Source of the DNA: Leptidea sinapis
Taxonomy: Eukaryota; Arthropoda; Insecta; Lepidoptera; Pieridae
Direction: 5' to 3'
NCBI RefSeq assembly: GCF_905404315.1
Contig: NC_066269.1
Location: forward strand, 4,774,001-4,838,000
DNA length: 64,000 bases
Shown here: piece by piece, positions 41,853 through 52,844 of the stretch
Layout: each line of letters begins with the position of its first letter
Position numbering within the stretch: position 1 is the first letter of the stretch
The notes under the pieces: generated by a model
The model's database searches: none
Told to the model about the DNA's origin: nothing
The model's input: the letters and a program-made list of their open reading frames with translations, nothing else
Translations under genes and position numbers: made by a program

Positions 41853-42139
41853 CGGCCGTTCCCAATATACTATCTACAGATAGAGATAAATTACTACCTT
41901 CTACTGTCAGTAATTAGCTGTCAATAATCTGAAGCTGTCCCAATATACCCGATAAGTCATTCTTATCGCCTTATATTGGGACACGTGAATTGCAATTTCC
42001 ATACAAACTTTATATCGCTGGTAAGCTATACGTCGTCCCATATTGACAGACAGCGTACACGGATAAGGTGAGTTACCGTCGATAAGTTTATTGGGACAGA
42101 AAAGTCAACGATAGTTACGATTTCTATTGGGAATGGCCG
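41853..42139. mobile_element. MITE, PIF/Harbinger-like, copy 1 (287 bp)
   Basis: TIRs CGGCCGTTCCCAATA (41853-41867) and TATTGGGAATGGCCG (42125-42139) differ at one base. Flanking TAA (41850-41852 and 42140-42142) is the target duplication. A 3-bp TWA target is the hallmark of PIF/Harbinger. The interior has no frame and matches 58538-58844. Confidence 0.85.
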
Positions 42140-42232
42140 TAAGTCTCCGCCGTCGGCCTGTCTGTCAGCAGTCTGTCTCATAAACCGCTTTAGTAATTCA
42201 ACTGCAATTATCACAGGGTTTTTATAACTATA

Positions 42233-42515
42233 ACAAGCTGACCAGATAGACGTTGTTCTGTACATAACAAATAAAATACTGTTTTTTTTATGAAATTGTC
42301 AATAATATATCATAACATCAAGAATTATTTCGTAAAATATGCTCCCAGTTGTTATAATGAAATTTTATCACAGCAGAACTGTCAAACCGTGCGTCAATAA
42401 ATTCTCTCATAGAAAATATGTCCATACGAAACAAATATTGGAAATAAAAATAATTATGGGTCCGAAATCGATCGGGACACTGGATTTATATATATATAGG
42501 TATATTAAGATAAGC
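42233..42515 (+). mobile_element. CTGACCC-start repeat, internally deleted
   Basis: AGCTGACCAGATAGACGTTG, TTATCACAGCAGAACTGTC, AATAATTATGGGTCCGAAAT, then directly CGGGACACTGGATTTATATA, so about 80 bp of the 3' part is missing. Confidence 0.75.
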
Positions 42516-42920
42516 TTTCGCTGTTAAACATATTATTGTTAAAGGAAATTAAAAAGTAGGATGAACTAATTTTAAATGAAAATATAGCACAGAATATGAT
42601 AAGCCTGGCTGTTTAGTTTTCTCCTTAGCTCGAGCACGCTAATATTGTCTGTGGGCAATTTTGTATGTTGATCGTAATATCGCGTCATCACAGACGTATG
42701 AGTGTGTCAAGGATACAGTTGTTGAAGAAAAATTTGCAAACCTTGACGGCTGCCTCGAGTCGGGCGGAGCTCTAGATAGGAATTAGGACTGGCCGATTTT
42801 AATTGATTATGTAGGCGGATTTAATGTCAAATTCAATACCGTGTCATTGCTGTGTATTTTTAAAAGTGTAAAAAAGTTATAACATAATAATGACGATAGT
42901 ATATAATAATAATAAATATG

Positions 42921-43125
42921 ACACCCCATATAGCCGAATGGTTAGTGACCCTGACTACTAGAGGTCCCGGGTTCGAATCCCGGTAGGTGCAATCATTTAT
43001 ATGATGAATATGGATGTTTGTTTCCGAGTCATGGATGTTTAAATGTGTTAAATATATCGTTGCATTACATGCCTAGTTTGGGGCAAGATAATTTGTGTAA
43101 AAGGGTGTCAATATTAAAAAAAAAA
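42921..43125 (+). mobile_element. tRNA-derived SINE, body deleted
   Basis: Head ATATAGCCGAATGGTTAGTG and GGGTTCGAATCCCGGTAGGT are intact (both pol III boxes). The ATGTATTTATGT steps and part of the body are missing. Ends GGGGCAAGATAATTTGTGTA and an A-run. Confidence 0.85.
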
Positions 43126-43389
43126 TACTGCCACATTGTAAATGTTGAGTTATGAATTACTGTTTCTATGATTAAAGGTTTAAAGGCTTATTGTTAGTCT
43201 GGTTAACTTTTGTTACTTGTAATAACCAAAAAAAATTTTTTTTTAAGTTGGTTATTTATTACATTACCTGCGTGATGTGTAAATAAGGCAGAATTTATGT
43301 AATTGTGACATAAAAACAGCCGTTATTATCAGTCGAGATATTAAACGTGGCTACGTCACACTTAGTACTCACATTGTTACTTATATTGA

Positions 43390-43603
43390 GATCAATGAGC
43401 GTACTTAAACTTTGCTCAGACTTAACTTACATAAACCTTAGCTAAGTATAAGTTAAGCATAATCTTTGATTTCGTGTTTACAGTCATTAGACAGATGAAA
43501 TTTTACTGAGCTTAAGCATGCTCAATGCTAAAATCAAGTTCGCGTTTTATCACACTCAGCTAAGTTTTACGTAAATAAAGTCTAAGTACGCCCTATAAAT
43601 CTT
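43390..43603. mobile_element. MITE with TATAGAGC-type termini, copy 2
   Basis: ATGAGCGTACTTAAACTTTG, AAGTATAAGTTAAGCATAAT, CAAGTTCGCGTTTTATCACA and AAGTACGCCCTATAAATC match 24385-24590 in opposite orientation. Confidence 0.7.
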
Positions 43604-43664
43604 AGCCTTAAATTCCTATGAGCATTGTTTATTTATAAAGCTTATTATACAATATATTAGCGAA

Positions 43665-43735
43665 CACAATACACATTCACATACACACTTACTCCCCAAA
43701 AACACACATTCACACATAGTCACACACCCACACTT
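43665..43735. repeat. Cryptic CA-rich simple sequence
   Basis: Interrupted ACAC and ATTCACA steps, e.g. ACACACATTCACACATAGTC and ACACACCCACAC. Confidence 0.6.
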
Positions 43736-43803
43736 TATTAGTGACCGTAGGCATGGATTTAATGATTATAGAGATCTAAAACAGCGGGATCTTCTGATGT
43801 GTT

Positions 43804-44030
43804 AAATCAAAATCACTTTATTCGTGTAGGTCAAGGAAATGTCAAAAAAAAAAATCTTGTTGAATCTACCGCTACTTCGTAAAGGGCTGAGTTAATGAGA
43901 AGAAGTAGCAAGAAACTCTATGCCACTCTTTTAAATCCAGATCTACATTTTCATTGTTTTACAAATCATTTCAATTACAATATAATATTATGTAAAGTGA
44001 TGCAACAAACATACTCAAACGTCAAATAGT
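43804..44030 (-). mobile_element. LINE family D, 3' tail
   Basis: AAATCAAAATCACTTTATTC, TAGCAAGAAACTCTATGCCA, ATTTCAATTACAATATAATA and GTAAAGTGATGCAACAAACA match 22316-22535. Confidence 0.8.
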
Positions 44031-44079
44031 CAATGCCTTTACACGAGTAAGTCAAAACCAATAATTATACCCACGGACG

Positions 44080-44408
44080 AGTAAAAAAAGAAGGACTCCA
44101 CGCCGTGATATTAGCAAGTGAAGCACCGTTATGCTAGTGTATGTGCGGTTACGGGGGATACTAGTTACACAATTTTTTCTCCCTTAAATAATCATATATG
44201 GCCACAAATACTTATATAGTATCGTTTTTACTTACTTATTATTTTATTGAGACGCAAATTGATCTGTCACAGACGATGACAATTCTCATAATGGCCGCCT
44301 ATCGGCCTGTAGTAGTGTAACTGTGTGCGTGCTATGTATTTATACGTTAGTCGGCTTGTTTTGGTGCTACCCTGTTATGTAATGTGACACGGAGTCCTTT
44401 TTTTTACT
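44080..44408. mobile_element. MITE with AGTAAAAAAAGGACTCC termini (329 bp)
   Basis: Left AGTAAAAAAAGAAGGACTCC (44080-44099) and right GGAGTCCTTTTTTTTACT (44391-44408) are inverted with a 2-base indel. No coding capacity. Single copy in the window; superfamily unassigned. Confidence 0.65.
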
Positions 44409-44751
44409 AGGCCCTGATTATATCATGTAATACTCTACATTTTTACGCTACATCACTCTACATTTTTCTTCTGAACTCTTTTCTGATTCCACGTCCAGAA
44501 AGAGTATACCCTGAACGTAAGCATTGAGTTACCTGGCCTATAACTACTCCAATTTACGCTAATAAGCCGTTGCGGCAACAACCTCGTAAGTTAATTTTAT
44601 GTATTAGTATTTAGTAAGAACACCTTGATGTGTATCATTGAATCGTACTTTGTTTTATAAGGACATATCCTCATTATTATACTTAACAATATTAACACAT
44701 CTAAATATGTAACGTATTGACTGTAAATTAATATTATTAATTTCCTAATGT

Positions 44752-44850
44752 ACCAGTGAGGCTCCTTTGCACGGGATGCCGGCTAGATTATGGGTACCAC
44801 AACGGCGCCTATTTCTGCCGTGAAGCAGTAATGTGTAAGCATTATTTTGT
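44752..44850 (+). mobile_element. Family M short repeat, 5' third only
   Basis: CCAGTGAGGCTCCTTTGCAC, GGGTACCACAACGGCGCCTA and TGCCGTGAAGCAGTAATGTG, then unrelated sequence. A 3' truncation is unusual for a poly-A-primed element, so it was probably cut later. Confidence 0.75.
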
Positions 44851-44919
44851 TCTAAATAATAATGATAATAGTTCAAATCGTAGGGCGTGATATAGAGCAA
44901 ATTTAAAACTTTTTATTTT

Positions 44920-45082
44920 CTCATGGATGCCATTGTTAGATCAAACTGGACTACACGGGAATCACCAAATAAAAAAAGAATTATTAAAATCGGTTCACCC
45001 AATCGAAAGTTCTGAGGTAACAAACATAAAATTTCGACGAATTCAGAACATCCTTTTATGAAGTCGGTTGATAAATAAATAC
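44920..45082 (+). repeat. Interspersed repeat ending in TGAAGTCGGTTGA
   Basis: AAATCGGTTCACCCAATCGA, AGTTCTGAGGTAACAAACAT and CATCCTTTTATGAAGTCGGT are of a type I recall from many moth and butterfly repeats. The TTTTGAAGTCGGTTTTTTAA at 4249 is a related end. Confidence 0.45.
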
Positions 45083-45089
45083 AATTTAA

Positions 45090-45984
45090 TATGAAAATAT
45101 TTCAGAACAATACTGAAACGTTTGTCAGTGGCGATTTTTTCAATTGACCTCAATAGTATAAATACATGTGCCGCTGAGTTTGTAGTTATTAGTCTTCTAT
45201 GACCATTATGTTTATTTTTAATGTCACAGCAGACGTGGTAGATTCTTTCAGCACAGATTTTGTCCTAATTAAATACCGTGGACTCGATATTTCACACACT
45301 ATTGCTTCACGCCCGACTTTCATATTAAAAATTAGAGTGGTGTTCACCTCCTCAAATTTTTTCGCCCATCTATTTATCACATTATATTTAATTTTGTATA
45401 AAGAAGTTGAACATTCGTTTTTTTTATTGAAATAATTTTTTTGGATATATTTTTTTATAGTTTTATTCATTTATTGAATGTTTTTTAATACTTTGTCCGC
45501 TGAAGTTTCACTTCTACTATGTATACCAGCGCACATTTCGACTTTTTTTTATGTCGGCTTTTCAATGAAAAATGTAACTTTTCATTTTAGTATGACAAAC
45601 CAGTCAGATATTGATATTTTAAAACTTTCCAACACAGCGCCTTTAGAGGAGCTGAATTTGTGTATCAATTCTTGTTAAATTAGCACCAGTTCTAAAGTTA
45701 TGATTTATGATAGATTTTTCATTAATTTTGAGTATTTGTACCTAATATTATAAAAAGTATATCCATAATTGTAAACATAGAAAGCGAATTCGGGCGTAAC
45801 AACAAATGACCGTTCCCAAGTATGAGAAAATCTCGTTTTGGTGTCTATTTTGTATATTTTCTGAGCTCGAAATTAAAAAGAAAATTACGAAGAACTAATG
45901 ATGGAACATAAAATAATCACAAAGTCCTCACCTAATCATAATATACTTTTATCTGTCGCAGCAATTTTTTTCTGTCCTAAAGTA
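45090..45984. other. Unassigned block with overlapping short frames
   Basis: Frames of 78 and 66 codons on plus (45199-45435, 45478-45678) and 93 on minus (45189-45470) overlap. The plus-strand stretch GTATACCAGCGCACATTTCG to a GCCTTTAGAGGAGCTGAATT is relatively complex, but neither strand shows a domain. Could be an old transposon. Confidence 0.3.
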
Positions 45985-45988
45985 TTTA

Positions 45989-46236
45989 CGGCACCTATTT
46001 CTGCTGTGAAGCAGTAATGTGTAAGCATTACTGTGTTTCGGTCTGAAGGTCGCCGTAGCTAGTGAAATTACTGGGCAAATGAAACTTAACATCTTATGCA
46101 AATCTTAGTGCCGCTCAGAGATTTTGGGGTTTTCAAGAATCCTGAGCGGCACTGCATTGTAATGGGCAGGGTGTATCAATTATTACCATCAGTTGAACGT
46201 CCTGCTCGTCTTGCCCCGTATTGGCATAAAGAAAAA
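45989..46236 (+). mobile_element. Family M short repeat, 5' truncated
   Basis: From ATTTCTGCTGTGAAGCAGTA to CGTCTTGCCCCGTATTGGCA and AAAAGTAG. About 15 bp around the GGTGACGAG step are missing. Confidence 0.8.
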
Positions 46237-46299
46237 GTAGGCAGAGTCTGTGCTATGGGTGCAAGACAGCGAAATATTTAATATGAAATACATAATCAC

Positions 46300-46378
46300 A
46301 TGTATTTGCTTCTTCCGGAAGTCGAATCCAGGACCTGTAGACTGGGTCACTAACCACTGAGCTATATCAGTCGTCTTG
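46300..46378 (-). mobile_element. tRNA-like SINE head, minus strand
   Basis: The reverse complement reads GATATAGCTCAGTGGTTAGT (box A) and CTGGATTCGACTTCC (box B). No SINE body follows, so it is a fragment of a related family. Confidence 0.6.
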
Positions 46379-46379
46379 A

Positions 46380-46980
46380 TGGAATGAGTAAGCTATTAAT
46401 TTTCAAAATCACATACATTTATAAAAGTTTCCAATCCTCAACTTATCCCAATAAAACGTCTGATTCCTTCTGGAACGTTTCAATCCTTGCGCGAACACAT
46501 CCAGTGATGGCTACTTAAACAAAAACAAAATGTGAACATTAAAACAGTTAAAAATAACGGTTCGTATTGTGAGTATAATTGTTTTATGGCTAAAGGGTTG
46601 ACAGTTAAATGAAAGCATCCGATGGTTACGTTAACGGCTTTTTTACGATGGCAACAAAGTGCTCGTAAATATTCAATCTTTAAACAAAATTTTCTTTGCC
46701 CAATATAAGCGTTAAAAAGTATAATTTATTTTGGTATCCAGGTATATTTAACTTCACGCCAATTTACTTTACACTCTTGATCACAGCGACTTGGATTTAT
46801 ATTTCATTTTATGTTGTCCTGGTGCTAACCGACATGATATGGAGAATATAATACGATAAAAAATGAGTCTATAATAAAAATATATGCGAGAATACATTCT
46901 TTTTAGGAATTAAATATTATTCGAATTGCTAATTACTTTCTCATACATATATAGTTTATTATTTATTATTTTTAATGGGA
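46380..46980. other. Unassigned
   Basis: AT-rich, no supported feature. Confidence 0.35.
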
Positions 46981-46984
46981 TAAT

Positions 46985-47255
46985 TGATTTTATTGGATGC
47001 AACGTGATTCATATATTGGATGCAGCACCTTACAAACAAATTTGTTATGTATTACATCCATTGTAAAATACTCCATTTGATTGAAAAGATTCATTCAGAA
47101 GCCGTTCAGTTTCTTGTATGTTCTTCTCACGTGCTCTGCTTTTCCGCAAATATAGTAGATTCAATACTTTAAAAGAAATATTTATAGTGACGTTTCAAAA
47201 GCGCTTCATGTAAGCCTAATTGAATAAGGTTTGTTTGACTTTAACTTTGGTTACA
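46985..47255 (+). mobile_element. LINE family C, 3' end
   Basis: ATATTGGATGCAGCACCTTA, GCCGTTCAGTTTCTTGTATG, TTCTCACGTGCTCTGCTTTT, GCGCTTCATGTAAGCCTAAT and TTGACTTTAACTTTGG match 23300-23515. Confidence 0.8.
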
Positions 47256-47259
47256 TATT

Positions 47260-47705
47260 TCTTTTTATCATCTCTTATAAATTTCAAGCGGAACCAAGGT
47301 CCAACATAGCAGATAAATTTAGTTGAAAACGACTGCCCCTAGTTTTTTTTCATTAAAGTAAAAAATATAAAAAGGATGTATTAATTTGGGGTTTTTAATT
47401 TGCGCATTATAATCGATTTGATAATTTTACCCATCTGTCTGCCTAAAAGGTAAACCTTTATTTATATGACACATAACTTCAAATTAAGCATAAATTGATG
47501 AAAGGTTAAAATGTACTTGATGAAACATTGTGTTGTATTGGAAATAAATAAAATAAAGATAATATATGCACTAAGAAATAATTATTCTTATGAAATATTG
47601 TACAATTCAAATTGATACATATATATTTATACATATTTAAGATACATGATAGACAATATCCTTACCAAAAATATTATTTAACAAAATATTTTTTTTATTT
47701 TATTA
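47260..47705. other. Unassigned
   Basis: Strongly AT-rich; short frame 47612-47794 is chance. Confidence 0.35.
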
Positions 47706-47708
47706 AAC

Positions 47709-48090
47709 ACTTGCTGACCCGACAGACGTTGTTCTGTATATATATATATATGATAAATAATATATATGATTTTGTCAATAATATATTATCATAACATCAA
47801 GAATTACTTCGTAAAATATGCACCCTGCTGTCGTAATGAAATTGTTTCACAGCAGAACTGTCAAACCGTGCGTCAATAAATTCTCTCATAGTAAATTACG
47901 TATGGACACATCAAAGGAAAAAAAATGTTGTTTTTATTTAATTTAGCAGCATTTTCCTATTTATTCACCTTTTAAGCCCTCTCTGGACTTCCACAAATAA
48001 TTCAAGACCAATATTAGCCTAATCGGTCCAGCCGTTCTTGAGTTTTAGCGAGACTAACGAACAGCAATTCATTTTTATATATATAGATTT
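47709..48090 (+). mobile_element. CTGACCC-start repeat, representative long-tail copy
   Basis: Starts TGCTGACCCGACAGACGTTG. The middle has TCACAGCAGAACTGTCAAAC and GTGCGTCAATAAATTCTCTC. The end is CGGTCCAGCCGTTCTTGAGT, GCGAGACTAACGAACAGCAA and TTCATTTTTATATATATAGA. Length about 380 bp. The fixed 5' start, conserved 3' end and TA microsatellite tail suggest a non-autonomous, retroposed family. I could not assign it to a named class, and no coding frame is conserved between copies. Confidence 0.75.
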
Positions 48091-48091
48091 G

Positions 48092-49910
48092 AGTAATTTT
48101 AGTCTTCGAAATGATTAGCATAATTTTTCCTTAATTAATTCAATAGCGCAATTTTGCACTTATTTTGTGATAATATTAATAATAATTATTTAAATATAAA
48201 AAATAAACACAAAAGATGCAGTTTTATGTATATTAGAAGAATTAAGTTATAAATGTTATAAATAACCAAAATAATTATGGGAACTTGATACAAATGAGAA
48301 AAGTGGATAACTTAACAACAAAAATGGTGACCGGAATATAAACTCTACCAGGACTCTATCCCATAACATTATTTGGTTAATTTATATTGACAAGACCATA
48401 GACTCAAAATATTTACTGTGTGATTAATAACCGCGAAGTAAAGTTATTCCAAATGTAAACTTTTTCAGTAGGTATTATTACATAAAAATTAAACACGTGT
48501 TGAACACTTGATTTAAATAAGTTCTATCACAAATCCAGTTCAGTTGTTTAGGGTCAATCTTTAGACGTCGCATAAATAGTTAAACACTGTGTTTACTGTC
48601 AATCTTTAGTTATCAATAGTTGGACTGTTAAACAAAACACGTCCCTAAGCCATGTTTAAATTTAACACTGTTTTCTTTGATTATCGAAAAATTTACACAA
48701 TTAAATAAACCACTTTTAAAAGGATTAAAACGACTGTAATTATAACTGTGTTTTTACATTAGATTTATGCGTAAAAGTTTTTGAAGTGAAACTTCTTTAT
48801 CGACGCTTGAGAGAAATCTTTTAGCAAATCGTCACGATTTCGGCTACGCGCCATTTTGATTCTGTTCTCAATATGACAGTGTTGACAGCTGTCAGGTGAA
48901 GTTGGCAGATACAATACCAACGTTTGTCGTATCTTTTCATTTGGTTAATTAAAAAGTACGAAAAATGATTTCTATCTTTTATTTATTATTTTATATTAAT
49001 CTATTTATATAATAATAATTATAATAAATTTCTTTATGGGGGCAACAGATGCCCATATTTTGTTAGTAACAGGCTTAAAATGTTAGTATATTAAAATTTC
49101 TATTCTTAATACGTAATAACATAGAATAACTTTGTTAACAATCTGCGACAGCGTGTTTTTATCGGACAAGAACTTGAACGAATCGTTGCAGTATTGGCGA
49201 AAACAGTTTTCCCGCGATCATATTCAGGATACTGTTTGAGCTCGAACGCAGCCTTGCCAGGACGGTTGACGTCCTTTTCCTAAATGTATTGCATTATATT
49301 CACATGTATTATTTTATTTAAAACAAGCGTTCAACACGTGTATAACCTAATAAGACAGTTAGTGTGGATTAGGTAGCTAGTAGAGTGACGTAAGCAGGTA
49401 TGTAGAAGCAGGCCCCGGCACGCAGCTACTCATGCGGTAAATAACAGAAGACCTTCACTACCTGCACACATGTGGCCCTCGAATCAATTTATTTAAACTT
49501 AACCCACTGGTCATGACACACATTTACCGATTACGCGCGCTTGTGTGCGTGTATCCGTACACGAAAATTTTCGTGTACAACAACACATCGCCGATATTTT
49601 TTAGATCGTTTATTCTCGTATATAGGTCATAGTTCCTGCGGATTTGATCCGCGAATTATAACTGCTTTGATACAGACGTATTTGTAAACAAAGTACATTT
49701 CATTTTAGTGTTAATTTATTAATTACACTTTTTTGACACTACATTAACAAAATATAACTTAACTACTAACATACATAATAACATCATATTGTGCAAATGG
49801 CAGCCATTTTACTATAAAGTGATCTCTTCCAGGCCACCATTTGTAATACAACAAAAGAGAAGAGTTCTTTTTTTTTTAAATTTAGTTTTACTTGAGATGT
49901 TTAAATTCAC
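48092..49910. other. Long unassigned stretch
   Basis: No common repeats recognised. GC-richer patches at 48830-48910 and 49370-49470, and a perfect 22-bp palindrome listed separately. Could be part of an intron or an old intergenic region. Confidence 0.35.
49557..49578. repeat. Perfect 22-bp palindrome
   Basis: GTACACGAAAA immediately followed by its reverse complement TTTTCGTGTAC with no spacer. It could bind a dimeric factor or be chance. Confidence 0.8.
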
Positions 49911-49914
49911 ACAT

Positions 49915-50072
49915 TTAATTCAAAATAGGATTAAAAAATTACTTTTGTACACATGACAAGTGACTTACTAACTCGACTTAACCGAGTAGAAGGCATAACA
50001 AAAATAAGTTTGTTCATGGTGTTAACATTGTAATTATCACAGTTTCTAGCAAATTCGTTACCATACATGATA
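49915..50072 (-). mobile_element. LINE family A, deleted copy, minus strand
   Basis: TTCAAAATAGGATTAAAAAA is joined to AACTCGACTTAACCGAGTAG, GTTCATGGTGTTAACATTGT and AGTTTCTAGCAAATTCG, so the 3' UTR has been deleted between. Confidence 0.7.
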
Positions 50073-50075
50073 TAA

Positions 50076-50430
50076 GATACATAATAGCTATAAGATAAAT
50101 GTATACACTTTTATAATCCAATATTTTAAAGCCACTGTTCAGGTGTTATGTAAAAATAAATTTAATTGTTTTATTAAAAATTGGCTGTGTCGTAAATCCA
50201 ACTACTCCACAGCTGAATATCTATGTGATCGGACAGCCTGGGACTAGATTACGATTATTTTATAGCAATAGCAATGACAGTACAATATTTTATAATTTAT
50301 TAAAAAGAATGGAAAAGTTTCTTCTCTTTCAGAGCGCCATTTGTTTTTGAAGCAGCAGTAGTATTAAAAATGACATCAAAAAGAATTCTAAAGGAGTCAA
50401 TTTTCATAAAATAAATGCCTTTTATTATCA
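50076..50430 (+). mobile_element. LINE family B, 3' end
   Basis: TAAGATACATAATAGCTATA, AGTCATGGT-free coding remnants TTGGCTGTGTCGTAAATCC and GATCGGACAGCCTGGGACTA, and the tail ATGACATCAAAAAGAATTCT match 6018-6420. It abuts an inverted family A fragment. Confidence 0.8.
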
Positions 50431-50968
50431 AGAATAGAATATTGAGATGCAACAGTTAAAATTTTTATTTTTTTTAAGTTTTTCTCTTAATGATTCTAAA
50501 ATGATATAATGAAAGAATCAACTTTTTCGTAACATAAACGAAAGGACTCAGGTTGGTAAAGTAAAAGCGATAATGTATTCTCAGTGGCTAATAATGAAAC
50601 AAAATAATTTACTTTTAATTTAATGACAACAACAGTTAACTTTGTTTTTAATGAATGTTGTATTCAAAACAACTTAATAAAATAACGTTCAAATTCATTC
50701 GGCGAAGGCGGAAAGAGCGGCAGATAGAGACAAGGCCAATCTTCAAGGTTTACCAAATATTTTAATTGAATATCGGTCTTGTTGCAACTGTATAGAGTTC
50801 TTTATTCTACATTGAGATTGTAGTGCAAGACAATCGGGCTATAACGCAGCATTTTTAGTAGGCAGAGATCAAGGTTGTTTTGGTTAAAATATAGGTCTGA
50901 AAATATTGTAGAGACCAACTCTATGATCACCCCAAAGATAATATAAGTTATTCTTATGCTTGTATCCT
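50431..50968. other. Unassigned
   Basis: No supported feature. Confidence 0.35.
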
Positions 50969-50970
50969 TT

Positions 50971-51133
50971 GAACATTTATACGTCTAGATAGAGTATGAC
51001 CGGTGTGAAAACGTCAAAAAAAATGAGTTTAGAACTAACCTCTATTTTGAGCAATGCACGCACACTAACACAAAGTGTTAGTGTTAGGGTTGTCTAACAG
51101 CAAGAGACTCTATCTAGACGTAGAAATTATCTA
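50971..51133. mobile_element. MITE with ATTTATACGTC termini, short copy
   Basis: ACATTTATACGTCTAGATAG and CTATCTAGACGTAGAAATTA are inverted ends. Interior ACTAACCTCTATTTTGAGCA and ACGCACACTAACACAAAGTG are shared with 58848 and 60620. The central hairpin region is deleted. Confidence 0.75.
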
Positions 51134-51177
51134 ACCTTGTATCAAGAAATCAATCGACCAATATCTCATTATTGATT

Positions 51178-51378
51178 TAAGTCAAAGAAATGACACTTAA
51201 GAATGTCAAAATTTATGCATTTTATTATTTGTCACCACTTCGGGAAAGGTTGAGCTTTAATGGAAAGAATCTCTTAAATCAATAAAATTAATTTATAGCT
51301 TTTTCGTATTACAAATTTTTTGGAATACATTCTATGTAAAATGTTGCAACAAAATACTCAAATGTCATTACTTATACG
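51178..51378 (-). mobile_element. LINE family D, 3' tail
   Basis: AAAGAAATGACACTTAAGAA, ACCACTTCGGGAAAGGTTGA and TAAAATGTTGCAACAAAATA match other family D tails with decay. Confidence 0.65.
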
Positions 51379-51379
51379 A

Positions 51380-51774
51380 TAAAAAAAAATATAAGTTAAT
51401 AAAAAAACACTTTAAATAAATATAATAGTATTATGGTAACATTTATAAAAATATAACTATCGTCACACCAAACGTAAAATATTTTACTTATGCATTGCGT
51501 TTCAATTATATTACGCTCTACTACTATACCAAACATTATTCCAGATAATTAAATATTTTCAAAACTGAAATCACTTATTTATTCCATTTAAATATGGCTG
51601 CTTATTTAACATGTATACAGTAAGAAGGATACAGTATTAAAGACAATGAAGAATATAATAAGCACAGCAAAAGTGGGTCATGGATGATCAAAAATTGCCA
51701 GTTCAATTAATTATACTTGTACCGCTGAGACGAATGTTGCCATAGCTATAGAGTGTATAAACACGTAAGTAAAT
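51380..51774. other. Unassigned
   Basis: AT-rich, no supported feature. Confidence 0.35.
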
Positions 51775-52195
51775 CTACACAAACAGCGCAGGACCGATCG
51801 CCAGGAAAGATCTTCATCTTTGGGGGGAGGCCTTTTTTTTAAATGATAATAAGGGACGAGACGAGCAGGACGTTCAGCTGATGATAATTGATACGCCCTG
51901 CCCATTACAATCCAATGCCACTCAGGATTCTTGAAAAACTCAAAAATTCTGAGCGGCACTACAATTGCGCCCGTCACCTTGTGACATAAGATGTTGAGTC
52001 TCATTTGCCCAGTAATTTCACTAGCTACGGCGCCCTTCAGACCGAAACACAGTAATGCTTACACATTACTGCTTCACGGCAGAAATAGGCGCCGTTGTGG
52101 TACCCATAATCTAGCCGGCATCTTGTGCAAAGGGGCCTCCCACTGGTTTGTCCAGCAGTGGACGTCCACGAGTTCCGGCTGATATAATGATGAAA
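51775..52195 (+). mobile_element. RTE-like LINE 3' end, split by a family M repeat
   Basis: Left piece AACAGCGCAGGACCGATCGC and AAGATCTTCATCTTTGGGGG to GGCCTTT; right piece TTTGTCCAGCAGTGGACGTC, GAGTTCCGGCTGATATAATG. Joined, they reproduce the RTE end at 6930-7000 (VQQWTS and the TGATGA tail). Confidence 0.8.
51838..52147 (-). mobile_element. Family M short repeat, full length, nested
   Basis: Plus strand: T-run, GACGAGACGAGCAGGACGTT, TTCTGAGCGGCACTACAATT, ATTACTGCTTCACGGCAGAA, GGGGCCTCCCACTGG. Inserted in an RTE tail with its poly-A side to the left. A TTT at each junction may be the target duplication. Confidence 0.85.
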
Positions 52196-52199
52196 CAAC

Positions 52200-52840
52200 T
52201 GAATATGGATATTATCCGAATAGTTTGAGGTAATTTAATACATGATTCCTAATTTTATACTTATGGCCAGTGTCAGGGAAAACAAGAGTTGAAATAAAGC
52301 TGATTGTAAATTATATTCTGTAAATAATGATGCAAGATGCCTTTATAATTTAAAATCACTTATAAACAACATTAGGTTGGTTAGGTTACTACGTGTACCA
52401 GGGTAGCATATACTATTAGGAGTAGGAAGTCGATATCTTATACAGGGATACGGGGACTATCTCACTGGGCCAAGGTTATTGAATGGACCAAGCCATCATG
52501 ACCTCTACGATAGTACTATCGCATCTACCTAAGTTTCATTGAGCGTACGAACGCGAGGGGAGCCATAGATCAATGTATACTGGTATGGCAGGAGCGAGGA
52601 TATCCGAAAATGGCCGAAGGTTACCGAATACGCTCAAAGTTTATTTATGCTGGTTTACGAGTGTTTTATTCGTGTAATGAATTCAGTAATATAATTGGTG
52701 TTGTAAAGGCTTGTTTCATCAAATGCAAATATTTTGATTATCATCAAGGCTTCTGAAATAAGACCACGCATACGCAGGCATACTAAAATATAATAATATT
52801 CTAGAAGTGTCTGTTGTACTACAACCCTTGTAAAGGCTAA
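52200..52840. other. Unassigned
   Basis: A moderately GC-rich block at 52400-52620 (AGGTTACTACGTGTACCAGG, TAGTACTATCGCATCTACCT) has no recognised frame or repeat. Confidence 0.35.
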
Positions 52841-52844
52841 CAAA

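Noticed and set aside
52370..52400. TTAGG-like steps as an insect telomeric tract
   Set aside because: Only two loose occurrences (TTAGGTTGGTTAGGTTA); no tandem array.
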